A stretch of DNA of 64,000 nt from contig CP121321.1 of the NCBI GenBank assembly GCA_043585095.1, positions 3,557,926-3,621,925 of the forward strand, in the 5' to 3' direction. Both the position numbers and the translations under genes were made by a program. This document shows positions 7,448 to 16,562 of this stretch, in pieces. The notes below the pieces were generated by a model. That model was not told where the DNA came from and ran no database searches. It saw only the letters and a program-made list of their open reading frames with translations. How positions within the stretch are numbered: position 1 is the stretch's first letter; each line of letters starts with the position of its first letter. This stretch comes from JANQIO01 sp043585095. Its GTDB lineage: Bacteria; Pseudomonadota; Gammaproteobacteria; Pseudomonadales; Halieaceae.

Positions 7448-7840
7448 ATGAGCCAAACGCCCGCTGAACTGAAATACGCCAGTAGCCACGAATGGGCCCG
7501 CCTTGAAGCGGATGGAACCGTGGTAGTTGGTATCTCCGACCACGCACAGGATTCCCTCGGCGATGTAGTGTTTGTGGAGCTGCCCGACATGGGTGCGGAG
7601 CTGGCGGCCGGCGACGAAGCTGGAGTGGTGGAATCCGTGAAGGCGGCTTCTGACATTTACTCTCCGGTAAGCGGTGAGGTCATTGCCGTAAATGAGGCCC
7701 TCGAAGATGCACCGGAGACGGTCAACAGCGATCCTTACAGCGACGGCTGGTTCTTCAAGCTCAAGGCCTCTGATACGGCAGAATTAGACGCACTACTGTC
7801 AGCCGACGATTACGACGCACAGTGTGCAGACGAATCCTGA
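7448..7840 (+). CDS. gcvH: glycine cleavage system H protein
   Basis: 130 residues. The lipoyl-carrier domain is complete, with the lipoylated lysine at K65 in GVVESVKAASDIYSPVSGE. GcvH shuttles the aminomethyl group between the P and T proteins, and in many bacteria it is also a donor in lipoate assembly. No gcvT or gcvP lies beside it, unlike the usual gcvT-gcvH-gcvP cluster, so partners must be elsewhere. A GGAG ribosome site precedes the ATG. The next gene starts inside its 3' end. Confidence 0.95.
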   Translation: MSQTPAELKYASSHEWARLEADGTVVVGISDHAQDSLGDVVFVELPDMGAELAAGDEAGVVESVKAASDIYSPVSGEVIAVNEALEDAPETVNSDPYSDGWFFKLKASDTAELDALLSADDYDAQCADES

Positions 7841-9023
7841 GCTGTGGCTGCGCGCCGGCGCAGACCGACGAGTCCGGCAGGGACATGCCTGGATTTACAG
7901 CAATGAAGTTGATAGTAAGCGCTCACATTTAGGCGACTTCAGCGCTGGCGATGTCGTCAATGTCACCAGCAGCAGTGGCGAAGTGCTGGCCTCGGCCTGC
8001 ATGGAACCCCAGTCACTGATCTGTGCCCGCAGCCTCAGTCGCAACGCCAATGTACAGCCTTCCATAGAGTGGTTCTCGCAGCGCTTGTCCGCCGCCCTCG
8101 CCTTGCGCGAACGCTATTTTGACAAGCCCTTCTATCGATTGATTTACGGCGACAGCGATGGCGTATCAGGCGTCGTAATTGATCGCTTTGGCGATTACCT
8201 GGTGCTGCAGCTCAATACTGCTGGAGCCGAGCATTATCTTTCCCTTTTCGTTGATGCCCTGGTGGCTGCGCTGCAGCCAACAGGCATATTGCTGCGTGCT
8301 GATAGCCGCAGTCGCCAGGAGCAGGGCCTGGAGGACCGCGTCGAGGTGGTGCATGGCGAAGTGCCCGATACGGTCGAACTGGAAGAAAACGGCGTTCGCT
8401 TTTTAGCGCCTTTGCATGGCGGTCAAAAGACCGGCTGGTTCTACGACCATCGTGAGGGTCGCGCGCGCTTCGCCAGCCAATGTGTCGGTCGCCGGGTACT
8501 GGATGTTTACAGCTATATTGGCGGTTGGGGTCTGCAAGCGGCCCATGCCGGCGCCAGTGAAGTGCTTTGCATCGATAACTCTTCTGCCGCACTCGAAAGC
8601 CTTGGGCTTTCCGCAGAGCTCAATGGTCTGTCTGAAAAAGTGCACACCCAACAGGGCCGTGCCGATGCACAGCTGCGCGCCTTGGCAGAGGCCGGCGAGC
8701 GCTACGACGCAATAGTCCTGGACCCGCCGGCATTCATCCAGCGCAAACGCGATCTGGGGAAAGGCCGCAAAGCCTATCAGCGCATCAATGAGTTGGCGCT
8801 GGCGCTACTCGCACCGGACGGCCTGCTGGTATCGGCATCCTGTTCTATGCATTTGAGCGATGACGATTTGACTGAAGCGGTTGCCAATGCTGCACGCCGG
8901 CAGGGCCGGGTGCTGCGACAAACCTGGCGAGGCGGTCAGGGTATCGATCATCCGGTGCATCCGCTCATCCCCGAAACCCGCTATCTCAAAGCGCAGTTCT
9001 TCGAGGCTAGTCCCGCAGGCTAA
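7824..9023 (+). CDS. rlmI: class I SAM-dependent rRNA methyltransferase, RlmI-like
   Basis: 399 residues, starting at GTG 7824 and overlapping gcvH by 17 bp. An N-terminal PUA-type RNA-binding domain (RRVRQGHAWIYSNEV) precedes a middle domain and a Rossmann methyltransferase (VLDVYSYIGGWGLQAA motif I; VLDPPAFI motif IV; catalytic-type Cys in SASCSMHLS). E. coli RlmI methylates C1962 of 23S rRNA. Length and domain order match RlmI; the exact target nucleotide is inferred. The 3' end overlaps the convergent HAD gene by 17 bp. Confidence 0.85.
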   Translation: MQTNPELWLRAGADRRVRQGHAWIYSNEVDSKRSHLGDFSAGDVVNVTSSSGEVLASACMEPQSLICARSLSRNANVQPSIEWFSQRLSAALALRERYFDKPFYRLIYGDSDGVSGVVIDRFGDYLVLQLNTAGAEHYLSLFVDALVAALQPTGILLRADSRSRQEQGLEDRVEVVHGEVPDTVELEENGVRFLAPLHGGQKTGWFYDHREGRARFASQCVGRRVLDVYSYIGGWGLQAAHAGASEVLCIDNSSAALESLGLSAELNGLSEKVHTQQGRADAQLRALAEAGERYDAIVLDPPAFIQRKRDLGKGRKAYQRINELALALLAPDGLLVSASCSMHLSDDDLTEAVANAARRQGRVLRQTWRGGQGIDHPVHPLIPETRYLKAQFFEASPAG

Positions 9024-9663
9024 TCACCTGCCAACCGCGCTCTTTTGCATGTTCGCGCAGTCGGTCATCGGGGTCGACGGCATAGGCGTTCTCTACGGTC
9101 TCAAGCAGCGGAATATCATTGAAGGAGTCCGAGTAGCCGTAGCTGCCGGTCAAATCCAAATCGGCTTCCTTCAGCCACTCGTGAAGTCGCGTGACTTTTC
9201 CCTCGGCGAAGGTCGGCGTGCCGCAGGGGAGCCCGGTGTATCGTCCCGCCTCGATTTCTACGTCACAGGCCAGCAGCTCCGATACTCCAAGCCGATGGGC
9301 AATGGGTTCCGTTATAAAGCGGTTGGTGGCGGTAATGATCAATAGCTGATCGCCCGCGCTGCGGTGTTGCTCGATCAGTGCTGACGCCCTGGGCAGCAGC
9401 ATGTCTTCAATACGAGACGTCATAAATAGCTCGTGCCAGCGAGCGGCCTCCGCAACTGTCATACCGGCGATCGGGGCCAGTGCGTGTCGCAGGTAGGCGT
9501 GGATATCCAGCGTGCCGGCCAGGTAGTCCTGATAAAACGCGTCGTTAGCATCGGCAAAAATCTCTGGATCTGCCAAACCCTGCTCGCAGGCGAATTCGCC
9601 CCAGGCATGATCACTATCTCCAGCTAGCAACGTGTTATCGAGATCAAAAATGGCGAGAGGCAT
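9007..9663 (-). CDS. HAD-IB family phosphatase, possibly histidinol-phosphatase
   Basis: 218 residues from the ATG at 9663 (MPLAIFDLDNTLLAG); a longer upstream frame would cross the divergent rppH gene and is unlikely. The catalytic DxD is D7/D9; further HAD motifs are TATN and GYSDSFNDIPLL. The gene sits beside rppH-ptsP as in Pseudomonas, where the equivalent gene (PA0335) has been reported to encode histidinol-phosphate phosphatase. Function here is inferred from that synteny. SerB-like activity is the alternative. Confidence 0.8.
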   Translation of the reverse strand: MPLAIFDLDNTLLAGDSDHAWGEFACEQGLADPEIFADANDAFYQDYLAGTLDIHAYLRHALAPIAGMTVAEAARWHELFMTSRIEDMLLPRASALIEQHRSAGDQLLIITATNRFITEPIAHRLGVSELLACDVEIEAGRYTGLPCGTPTFAEGKVTRLHEWLKEADLDLTGSYGYSDSFNDIPLLETVENAYAVDPDDRLREHAKERGWQVISLRD

Positions 9664-9783
9664 GGGTTTACCGCAGTAGTCTGTGAAAGAAAACGCGCCA
9701 GCATAGACAGAAATGCGCAAATTGTCCCGCTGCGGAAAAGTGTGGAACAATGTCTGGCCGTTTTGCTCGGACGATACGACACA

Positions 9784-10278
9784 GTGATTGATGCAGACGG
9801 CTTTCGCCCCAACGTTGGCATTATGCTTGCCAATGATGAGGGTAGATTGCTATGGGCTCGCCGCGTCGGGCAAGATGCCTGGCAATTTCCCCAGGGCGGT
9901 ATCGCTCAGGGCGAGTCGCCCGAGCAGGCGCTTTTCCGCGAACTGGACGAAGAAGTTGGCTTGAGCCCTGACGACGTTAGGGTCGTTGCCTGCACCCGGG
10001 GCTGGCTGCGCTATCGCCTGCCGAAGCGCTTTCTGCGCAAGGGGCAAAAGCCTCTGTGTATCGGCCAGAAGCAAAAATGGTTTCTGCTGCAGCTATTGTC
10101 GGATGACAGCGCGGTCAGTCTTGACCATGACGCCAAGCCGGAATTTGATACCTGGCAGTGGGTTAGCTACTGGTATCCACTGGGGCAGGTTATCTCCTTC
10201 AAGCGCGAGGTGTATCGCAGCGCCCTAAAAGAGCTGTCGGTTCCCTGCGGTCGAATTGTGACAGGCGAGGCGCGCTGA
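9784..10278 (+). CDS. rppH: RNA pyrophosphohydrolase
   Basis: 164 residues from GTG 9784, chosen because RppH proteins begin with (M)IDxDGFRPNVGI; the in-frame ATG at 9742 would place a leader in the divergent promoter region. The Nudix box GGIAQGESPEQALFRELDEE spans about residues 38-57. RppH removes pyrophosphate from mRNA 5' ends to trigger decay. It leads into ptsP with a one-base gap, so the two form an operon conserved in gammaproteobacteria. Confidence 0.93.
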   Translation: MIDADGFRPNVGIMLANDEGRLLWARRVGQDAWQFPQGGIAQGESPEQALFRELDEEVGLSPDDVRVVACTRGWLRYRLPKRFLRKGQKPLCIGQKQKWFLLQLLSDDSAVSLDHDAKPEFDTWQWVSYWYPLGQVISFKREVYRSALKELSVPCGRIVTGEAR

Positions 10279-10279
10279 C

Positions 10280-12547
10280 ATGCTGGAAATGCTCCGTGCC
10301 ATTGTCCAGCAAGTTAACGCGGCGACCGATCTGGACGACGCACTCAGGATTATTGTGCGCCGCGTGCGCGACGCCATGGGCACTGAAGTCTGTAGTGTGT
10401 ACATGTGCGATCCCAAAACCGATCGATTTGTGCTTCGTGCCACCGAGGGGCTGAACCAGTCCGAGGTGGGTAAGGCCAGTCTTGCGTCAGGTGAAGGTTT
10501 GGTCGGTCAGGTGGCTGAGCGCGAAGAACCCATTAATCTCGACGACGCCATAGCGCACCCTAGCTTCCAGTTCATCCCCGGCATTGGTGAAGAGCGGTTC
10601 ACGACGTTTCTCGGCGTCCCCATTATCCATCAGCGCGAAGTCCTGGGTGTGTTGGTGATTCAGCAGGCCGAACGTCGTCGCTTCGATGAAAGCGAAGAGG
10701 CCTTTTTGATCACAATGTCGGCGCAACTCGCTGGCGTGATCGCCCACGCTCTGGTGACCGGGTCGGTGCAGGTCGGCGAAGGTAGCAATGACGCTGCCAT
10801 GATTCGCGGTGTACCTGGAGCGCCGGGCATTGCCATTGGCAACGCGGTGATCGTTTCTCCGGAGGCGGATCTTTACGCGGTGCCGCAGCGCGATGCGACT
10901 GATCGCAAGGCGGAGTTGCGCGCATTCAAGCGGGCCTTAACAGCGGTGCGGGGAGACATTGAGCAAGTGGCCGCTCAGCTCAGTACTGAGTTGAATCCGG
11001 AAGATCACGCCCTGTTCGATGTGTATTTGAGAATTTTGGATGACGCCACTATTGGCGCTGAAGTGGCGCGGCGCATCAAGGCTGGCCAGTGGGCGCAGGG
11101 CGCGCTTAGCGAGGTGATGCTGGGACATATCGCGCATTTTGAACGCATGGAGCAAAGCTATCTGCGCGAACGCGCGGTGGATGTGAAAGATCTGGGGACC
11201 CGCGTGCTGGCCTATCTGCAGGCCTCTGAACAAAGCGTGCAAACCTTTCCAGCCCAGGCCATTTTGGTGGGCGAGGAGCTGACGGCCTCTGTGCTTGGTG
11301 AAATTCCCAGACAGAATCTCGCCGGAATTATCTCGGTGCGCGGCTCGGGCAACTCCCACGTTGCGATTCTCGCCCGCGCGATGGGCGTGCCCACGGTGAT
11401 GGGCGCAGTTGACTTGCCCTACACCCGCTTACAGGACCGCGAGCTCATTATCGATGGCTACAACGGCGAGGTGCATCTCAATCCGACGCCGACCTTCCGG
11501 GCGCGCTTTGAGGATCTGCTCGCGGAAGACCAGGCGCTGTCGCAAGATCTTGAGACATTGCGCGAGCTGCCCTGTGAAACCAAAGACGGCGTACGCCTGC
11601 CGCTGTGGGTAAACACCGGCCTTATGGCTGATGTGGCGCGCTCGCTTGAGCAGGGTGCAGAGGGCGTGGGCCTGTATCGCACGGAGGTGCCTTTTCTGCT
11701 GCGGGAGCGTTTCCCCAGCGAGGAGGAGCAGCGGCAGATTTATCGCAGCCAGTTAGAGGCTTTTGCTCCCAAGCCTGTCACCATGCGCACGCTGGATATT
11801 GGCGGCGACAAATCGCTGCCCTACTTTCCTATAGAGGAAGATAATCCTTTCCTCGGTTGGCGCGGCATCCGCGTCACGCTGGATCATCCGGAAATCTTCC
11901 TGGTGCAAACCCGGGCCATGCTCAAGGCCAGTGCTGGCCTGGGTAACTTGCGTATTATGCTGCCCATGATCACCAATATCAGCGAGCTGGATGAAGCCTT
12001 GGAGTTTATCCATCGTGCCCACCGTGAACTGCTGGAAGAAGGGTCGGATATCGAAATGCCGCCGGTGGGGGTGATGGTTGAAGTGCCCGCCGCTGTCTAC
12101 CAGGCCCGTGATCTGGCTAAACGCGTCGACTTTCTGTCCGTAGGCTCCAACGACCTGACCCAGTATCTGCTTGCGGTAGACCGCAATAATGCCCGCGTGG
12201 CCGACCTCTATCACAGCTTTCATCCCGCCGTATTACGAGCGCTCGCAGACGTCGCAATTGCTGGTCGTGCCGAACGCACGCCGGTCAGCATATGCGGCGA
12301 ACTGGCGGGCGACCCAGGCGCAGCGATCCTGCTGTTAGGTATGGGTTACGAGGTGCTTTCTATGAACGCAACCAACCTCACCCGGGTTAAACGCGCGGTC
12401 CGCAATATAGAAATGGTGGATGCCCAGTCTTTGCTCAGCGATGTCATGGGCCTGGACAGCTCGGAAGCGGTGCAGGCGAGACTGGAGGCGTTTCTCGTTG
12501 AAAAAGGTTTGGCTTCCTTTATACATGCGCGTTTAGGTGAAAGCTGA
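10280..12547 (+). CDS. ptsP: phosphoenolpyruvate-protein phosphotransferase PtsP (EI-Ntr)
   Basis: 755 residues, the full length of EI-Ntr. An N-terminal GAF domain (about 1-170, VCSVYMCD onward) is joined to an enzyme I module: swivelling domain with the phosphorylated H360 in GSGNSHVAILARAMG, and a PEP-binding barrel with GLYRTEVPFL, SVGSNDLTQYLL and SICGELAGD. It starts the nitrogen-related phosphotransfer chain (EI-Ntr, NPr, EIIA-Ntr). The 3' end overlaps the convergent NRDE gene by 29 bp. Confidence 0.95.
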   Translation: MLEMLRAIVQQVNAATDLDDALRIIVRRVRDAMGTEVCSVYMCDPKTDRFVLRATEGLNQSEVGKASLASGEGLVGQVAEREEPINLDDAIAHPSFQFIPGIGEERFTTFLGVPIIHQREVLGVLVIQQAERRRFDESEEAFLITMSAQLAGVIAHALVTGSVQVGEGSNDAAMIRGVPGAPGIAIGNAVIVSPEADLYAVPQRDATDRKAELRAFKRALTAVRGDIEQVAAQLSTELNPEDHALFDVYLRILDDATIGAEVARRIKAGQWAQGALSEVMLGHIAHFERMEQSYLRERAVDVKDLGTRVLAYLQASEQSVQTFPAQAILVGEELTASVLGEIPRQNLAGIISVRGSGNSHVAILARAMGVPTVMGAVDLPYTRLQDRELIIDGYNGEVHLNPTPTFRARFEDLLAEDQALSQDLETLRELPCETKDGVRLPLWVNTGLMADVARSLEQGAEGVGLYRTEVPFLLRERFPSEEEQRQIYRSQLEAFAPKPVTMRTLDIGGDKSLPYFPIEEDNPFLGWRGIRVTLDHPEIFLVQTRAMLKASAGLGNLRIMLPMITNISELDEALEFIHRAHRELLEEGSDIEMPPVGVMVEVPAAVYQARDLAKRVDFLSVGSNDLTQYLLAVDRNNARVADLYHSFHPAVLRALADVAIAGRAERTPVSICGELAGDPGAAILLLGMGYEVLSMNATNLTRVKRAVRNIEMVDAQSLLSDVMGLDSSEAVQARLEAFLVEKGLASFIHARLGES

Positions 12548-13289
12548 ACTGTTCGCAGCGTAGCGGCCTCGCCCCCTCGCCAAAGCTCTGCTCGCGCAGT
12601 GCAACCTCTCCCCGGCGCGAGACGCTCAATGTGGTGGTGTTGCGCGTGCCGTAGCCCGGCAGCACCACGAAGGGTGCAGATAAGGCGCGCTCCTGTTCCA
12701 GTCCCACGCCGGTATGCGGCAGATCTTCGTCTGGTGTCTGTGTGGTGTCCTGCAGCGTTGCCGCCAGCGTTTCGTGATTTATTTGTTCGGCAAGCAAGGC
12801 TGACAAGGCGCTTTCTGCGTGCCGCTGTTTCGGCCAGTTGGCGTCTAGCAGCCCGTTACTGACGCTGTATACGCCGGGCTGCAGCTCACGGGCTGTTCCC
12901 TGGACGTTGGACAGATAGTGCAGGCTATGCGTATCGCCCACCAACAGGTTAAAGCCGGCGTAAGATGCCGCATCTTTGGCGATGTCACTGAGGTACTCGG
13001 CCGGGCTCTGTTCGCCGCGCAGGAAATCCAGCGTCAGCATGCCGCGGGAGCGCGGCTGGGCTGGCGTGGTCGCCGGGTTGCGGTGATTGGTGATCGCCGC
13101 GAAGCGACCGCGGCGGGTGATGCCCAGCCACGTGCCACCGGCGACCTGATCGCGGCCGGCCAGGACGTCCGGATGATCGGGCCAAAAATGCGCGGGCTCG
13201 GTGCTGCGTTCAAAAAATTCATCGCGATTGGCAGCTACCACCAATGAATACTCAGAATGAATGTCGAAAGCGAAGCTGATCAGGCACAT
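12519..13289 (-). CDS. NRDE (TANGO2-like) family protein
   Basis: 256 residues with the N-terminal MCLISFAF and the defining NRDE tetrad (VVAANRDEFFERST), then AGGTWLGITRRGRFAAITNHR. The N-terminal Cys2 suggests an Ntn-hydrolase-like fold. Eukaryotic TANGO2 has been linked to haem trafficking; the bacterial role is not established. The gene ends inside ptsP on the opposite strand (29-bp convergent overlap) and lies next to lgt. Confidence 0.85.
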   Translation of the reverse strand: MCLISFAFDIHSEYSLVVAANRDEFFERSTEPAHFWPDHPDVLAGRDQVAGGTWLGITRRGRFAAITNHRNPATTPAQPRSRGMLTLDFLRGEQSPAEYLSDIAKDAASYAGFNLLVGDTHSLHYLSNVQGTARELQPGVYSVSNGLLDANWPKQRHAESALSALLAEQINHETLAATLQDTTQTPDEDLPHTGVGLEQERALSAPFVVLPGYGTRNTTTLSVSRRGEVALREQSFGEGARPLRCEQFSFHLNAHV

Positions 13290-13356
13290 GGTGTTTGTAT
13301 TACTTGCGGACGGTGACTGATAATAACGCGAGTTACGCTTCGGACCACGCTACAGC

Positions 13357-14175
13357 ATGCTCACTTACCCTCAGATCGATCCGGTCGCTATCGCCTTGGG
13401 CCCGGTCAAAGTGCATTGGTACGGACTCGCTTATCTCGCCGGCTTGGCATTTGCCTGGTGGCTGGCGAATCGACGCGCCGCCAAGCCCTGGACGGCACTT
13501 CAGCGCGATCAGGTAGACGATCTGATTTTTTACTCCGCATTGGGAGTGGTTCTGGGCGGTCGTCTGGGATATATCCTGTTCTATGGCTTCGAGCGTTTAA
13601 TAGATGACCCGGTTTGGGCCTTGCGCTTATGGGAAGGCGGCATGTCTTTCCACGGCGGCATGCTGGGCGTGATTTTTGCCAATTGGCTGTATGCCAGAAG
13701 CCTGAAAGTGAACTACGCGGATTTACTCGATTTTGTCGCGCCGCTGGTGCCGGTGGGTTTAGGTCTCGGGCGATTAGGTAACTTTATCGGGCAGGAACTA
13801 TGGGGGCGGGCGACCAGCCCGGACTTCCCTCTGGCAATGGTTTTCCCGGCAGACCCTTTGGGCCTGGCGCGCCACCCCAGCCAGCTGTATCAAGCAAGCC
13901 TGGAAGGCCTGCTATTGTTTTTGGTTTTATTTTTTTATTCTCGAAAGCCGCGGCCACGGCTGGCTGTTGGAGGCGTATTTATGCTCGGCTATGGTCTCTG
14001 CCGTTTTCTGGTGGAGTTCACGCGCCAACCGGATGCGCATCTCAGTCAGCTATTATTCGGCTGGATGACCCGGGGGCAGCTCCTGTGTTTGCCAATGATC
14101 GCCTTTGGACTCTTTCTTTTATATAACGCATACAGCGCCAGGCCGAATATGTTCGGCGAGCGACGTGTGGCTTGA
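13357..14175 (+). CDS. lgt: prolipoprotein diacylglyceryl transferase
   Basis: 272 residues, seven predicted membrane helices. Family signatures: HWYGLAYLAGL near the N-terminus, EGGMSFHGGMLG and the Lgt signature GRLGNFIGQELWGR, followed by RHPSQLYQ. Lgt transfers diacylglycerol from phosphatidylglycerol to the lipobox cysteine of prolipoproteins in the inner membrane. It is the first gene of an lgt-thyA-folA run with a 12-bp gap to thyA, the same order as in pseudomonads. Confidence 0.95.
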   Translation: MLTYPQIDPVAIALGPVKVHWYGLAYLAGLAFAWWLANRRAAKPWTALQRDQVDDLIFYSALGVVLGGRLGYILFYGFERLIDDPVWALRLWEGGMSFHGGMLGVIFANWLYARSLKVNYADLLDFVAPLVPVGLGLGRLGNFIGQELWGRATSPDFPLAMVFPADPLGLARHPSQLYQASLEGLLLFLVLFFYSRKPRPRLAVGGVFMLGYGLCRFLVEFTRQPDAHLSQLLFGWMTRGQLLCLPMIAFGLFLLYNAYSARPNMFGERRVA

Positions 14176-14187
14176 TACGGACTCCCC

Positions 14188-14982
14188 ATGCAGCAATACC
14201 ATGAGCTTCTGCAACATATTCTGGATACCGGTGTCGATAAATCTGATCGCACCGGCACCGGCACGCGCAGCGTGTTTGGCTATCAGATGCGCTTTCCGCT
14301 GGCGGAGGGCTTTCCAATGGTCACCACCAAAAAGCTACATATGCGTTCTATCGTGCATGAGCTGCTCTGGTTCCTCAGTGGCGATACCAATATTCGCTAC
14401 CTCAAAGAGAACGGCGTCAGGATTTGGGACGAATGGGCAGATGAGCAGGGCGAACTGGGGCCGGTATATGGCCACCAGTGGCGCTCCTGGCCAACGCCGG
14501 ATGGCGGCAGTATTGACCAGATCACCAGGCTGGTAGAGCAAATTCGCACGAATCCGGATTCCCGGCGGCATATCGTCAGCGCCTGGAACGTGGCCGAAGT
14601 CGACAATATGGCGCTACCGCCTTGCCACACGCTGTTCCAGTTCTACGTGGCCCAGGGGCGCTTGTCCTGCCAGCTTTATCAGCGCAGCGCCGATGTATTT
14701 CTGGGCGTGCCCTTCAATATTGCCTCTTACGCCTTGCTGACCCTGATGATGGCGCAGGTTTGCGGCCTCAAGCCGGGTGACTTTGTACACACTTTTGGAG
14801 ACGCGCATCTTTACAGTAATCATTTTGAGCAGGCGCAACTACAGTTGAGCCGAACACCGGGCGCGTTGCCACAGATGAAACTAAATCCCGACGTTGGGGA
14901 TATTTTCGGTTTTCGTTACGAAGACTTTGAGCTGATTGGCTACGAGCCCCAGGCCCATATACCCGCACCTGTTGCCGTATGA
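14188..14982 (+). CDS. thyA: thymidylate synthase
   Basis: 264 residues, exactly the E. coli ThyA length. The nucleophile is C146 in LPPCHTLFQFYV; the folate/dUMP site residues DRTGTGT, ELLWFLSG and SNHFEQAQ are present. It methylates dUMP to dTMP using methylene-THF, giving dihydrofolate, which the next gene reduces. The stop overlaps the start of folA (ATGA), coupling production of the two enzymes of the thymidylate cycle. Confidence 0.97.
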   Translation: MQQYHELLQHILDTGVDKSDRTGTGTRSVFGYQMRFPLAEGFPMVTTKKLHMRSIVHELLWFLSGDTNIRYLKENGVRIWDEWADEQGELGPVYGHQWRSWPTPDGGSIDQITRLVEQIRTNPDSRRHIVSAWNVAEVDNMALPPCHTLFQFYVAQGRLSCQLYQRSADVFLGVPFNIASYALLTLMMAQVCGLKPGDFVHTFGDAHLYSNHFEQAQLQLSRTPGALPQMKLNPDVGDIFGFRYEDFELIGYEPQAHIPAPVAV

Positions 14983-15494
14983 AGCTGGCGCTGGTAGTTG
15001 CAGTAGCGGAAAACGGCGTTATTGGCCGGGGAAACAAGCTGCCCTGGCATTTGCCAGAAGATTTGCAACACTTTAAGCGCACCACGCTCGGTAAACCGAT
15101 CCTGATGGGACGCAAAACCTGGGAGTCCATCGGCAGGCCGCTGCCCGGCCGGACTAACATCGTTATAACGCGGCAACCGAACTATGAAGCTGAGGGGGCA
15201 CGTGTCGTCGACAGCCTACAGGCGGCGATAAGCCTCGCCGAGGGTGTTGCTCTCATAGATGGTGTTGATGAGCTGATGGTGATCGGCGGCGCTGATATCT
15301 ATCGACTCGCGCTGCCTCGCGCAGAGCGTTTATATCTAACCGAAGTACATGGTGAGGTCGACGGCGATGCTTTTTTCCCCGATTGGGAGCGTGATAATTG
15401 GACCGAGACTCGGCGCGAGTCGCACCCAGCCCCTGAAGATGGTGGATACGCCTATAGTTTTGTGCGCTACGAGCGCGAGGTTGACGGCGAATAG
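14979..15494 (+). CDS. folA: dihydrofolate reductase
   Basis: 171 residues. Typical motifs: AVAENGVIGRGNKLPWHLPE with the active-site acid after PWHLP, FKRTTLGKPILMGRKTWESI, and VIGGADIY for NADPH binding. It regenerates THF from the dihydrofolate produced by ThyA. A 4-bp overlap with thyA ends the lgt-thyA-folA operon. The next 276 bp before the TonB operon contain no gene. Confidence 0.96.
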   Translation: MKLALVVAVAENGVIGRGNKLPWHLPEDLQHFKRTTLGKPILMGRKTWESIGRPLPGRTNIVITRQPNYEAEGARVVDSLQAAISLAEGVALIDGVDELMVIGGADIYRLALPRAERLYLTEVHGEVDGDAFFPDWERDNWTETRRESHPAPEDGGYAYSFVRYEREVDGE

Positions 15495-15770
15495 CGGCTT
15501 TTTGTTACGAAGGGGCGTTCAAAAATACACAAATGTTACCATTCTACACGCAGAATTAAGATCGTTACGGTGCTCTTGGGCCTGTAAAACCGAACCTTTG
15601 CTTAATCAAGCTCAATGTTATTAAATTGCTGTCCCTTGATTTACCGACTCCGTGATTTCTTCTATAACAAGGTACGCGATGACGTGCTCCGTAAAAAAAT
15701 GTAGAGGATCAGTGTGCAGAGTCATTTCACTACTTTTCAAACTGTCGTTCGAAATAGGAAACGCTCACCC

Positions 15771-16562
15771 ATGAATACGCAACGATTGAAATGTCTGAAA
15801 ATCGCTGCAGTGGTGCTGTTGGGGTCTCTGGCCGGGACTGCATCCATTGCCAATGCCGATGAGACGCTGCAAGCGATTCTCGACGTCAGCGATCAAAAAA
15901 CATCTGCTGCGAAAACGTCTCAGCAGAAAGTCGACCGACTCGCTGAAGAAACCCGTTCGCTGCTGGGCGACTACAAGACGGTCATGAAGCAAATCGATGG
16001 CCTGAAGGTATACAACAATCGCCTTCGCAATCAGATTGCTAACCAGGAACGCCGTATCGATGACATCGAGGAGTCCATCCAAAGTGTCACCATCATTCAG
16101 CGTCAGATGACGCCGCTGGTGATTCGTATGATCGACGGCCTGGAGCAGTTTGTTGAGCTGGACGTGCCCTTCCACCTTGAAGAGCGTCGTCAGCGTATTG
16201 CTTTTTTGCGAGCTAACCTAGACCGGTCCGACGTGAGCGTGGCGGAGAAATTCCGTCAGGTTCTTGAAGCTTACAAAATTGAGAGCGAATACGGACGCAA
16301 GCTGGACTCCTATAAAGGAAGCGTCGAGATCAACGGCGTTGAGCGCGATGTGAACTTCTTCCGCGTGGGTCGCGTTGCTCTGCTTTACCAGACAACAGAC
16401 ACAGAAGTATCGGGAGCCTGGGACCAGGCCAGCCGAAGCTATGTTGAGTTGGATAGCGGCGAGTACCGTAATGCCATCATGAAGGGACTGCGTATTGCAC
16501 GCAAAGAAGCGTCGATTGATCTGCTTACCCTGCCCATCGCTGCGCCGGAGGCTGCTGAATAA
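15771..16562 (+). CDS. DUF3450 periplasmic protein of a TonB system
   Basis: 263 residues from ATG 15771 (MNTQRLKCLKIAAVVLLG), chosen because it begins a classical Sec signal peptide ending near ASIANA; the upstream frame extension is not needed. After cleavage a long coiled coil runs to about residue 110, followed by a compact domain. DUF3450 proteins regularly stand first in exbB-exbB-exbD-tonB-TPR operons and are presumed periplasmic partners of the long ExbB. The stop overlaps the next start (TAATG). Confidence 0.85.
   Translation: MNTQRLKCLKIAAVVLLGSLAGTASIANADETLQAILDVSDQKTSAAKTSQQKVDRLAEETRSLLGDYKTVMKQIDGLKVYNNRLRNQIANQERRIDDIEESIQSVTIIQRQMTPLVIRMIDGLEQFVELDVPFHLEERRQRIAFLRANLDRSDVSVAEKFRQVLEAYKIESEYGRKLDSYKGSVEINGVERDVNFFRVGRVALLYQTTDTEVSGAWDQASRSYVELDSGEYRNAIMKGLRIARKEASIDLLTLPIAAPEAAE

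Noticed and set aside
15495..15770. Fur box in front of the TonB operon
   Set aside because: No match resembling GATAATGATAATCATTATC was found; AT-rich patches are not palindromic.
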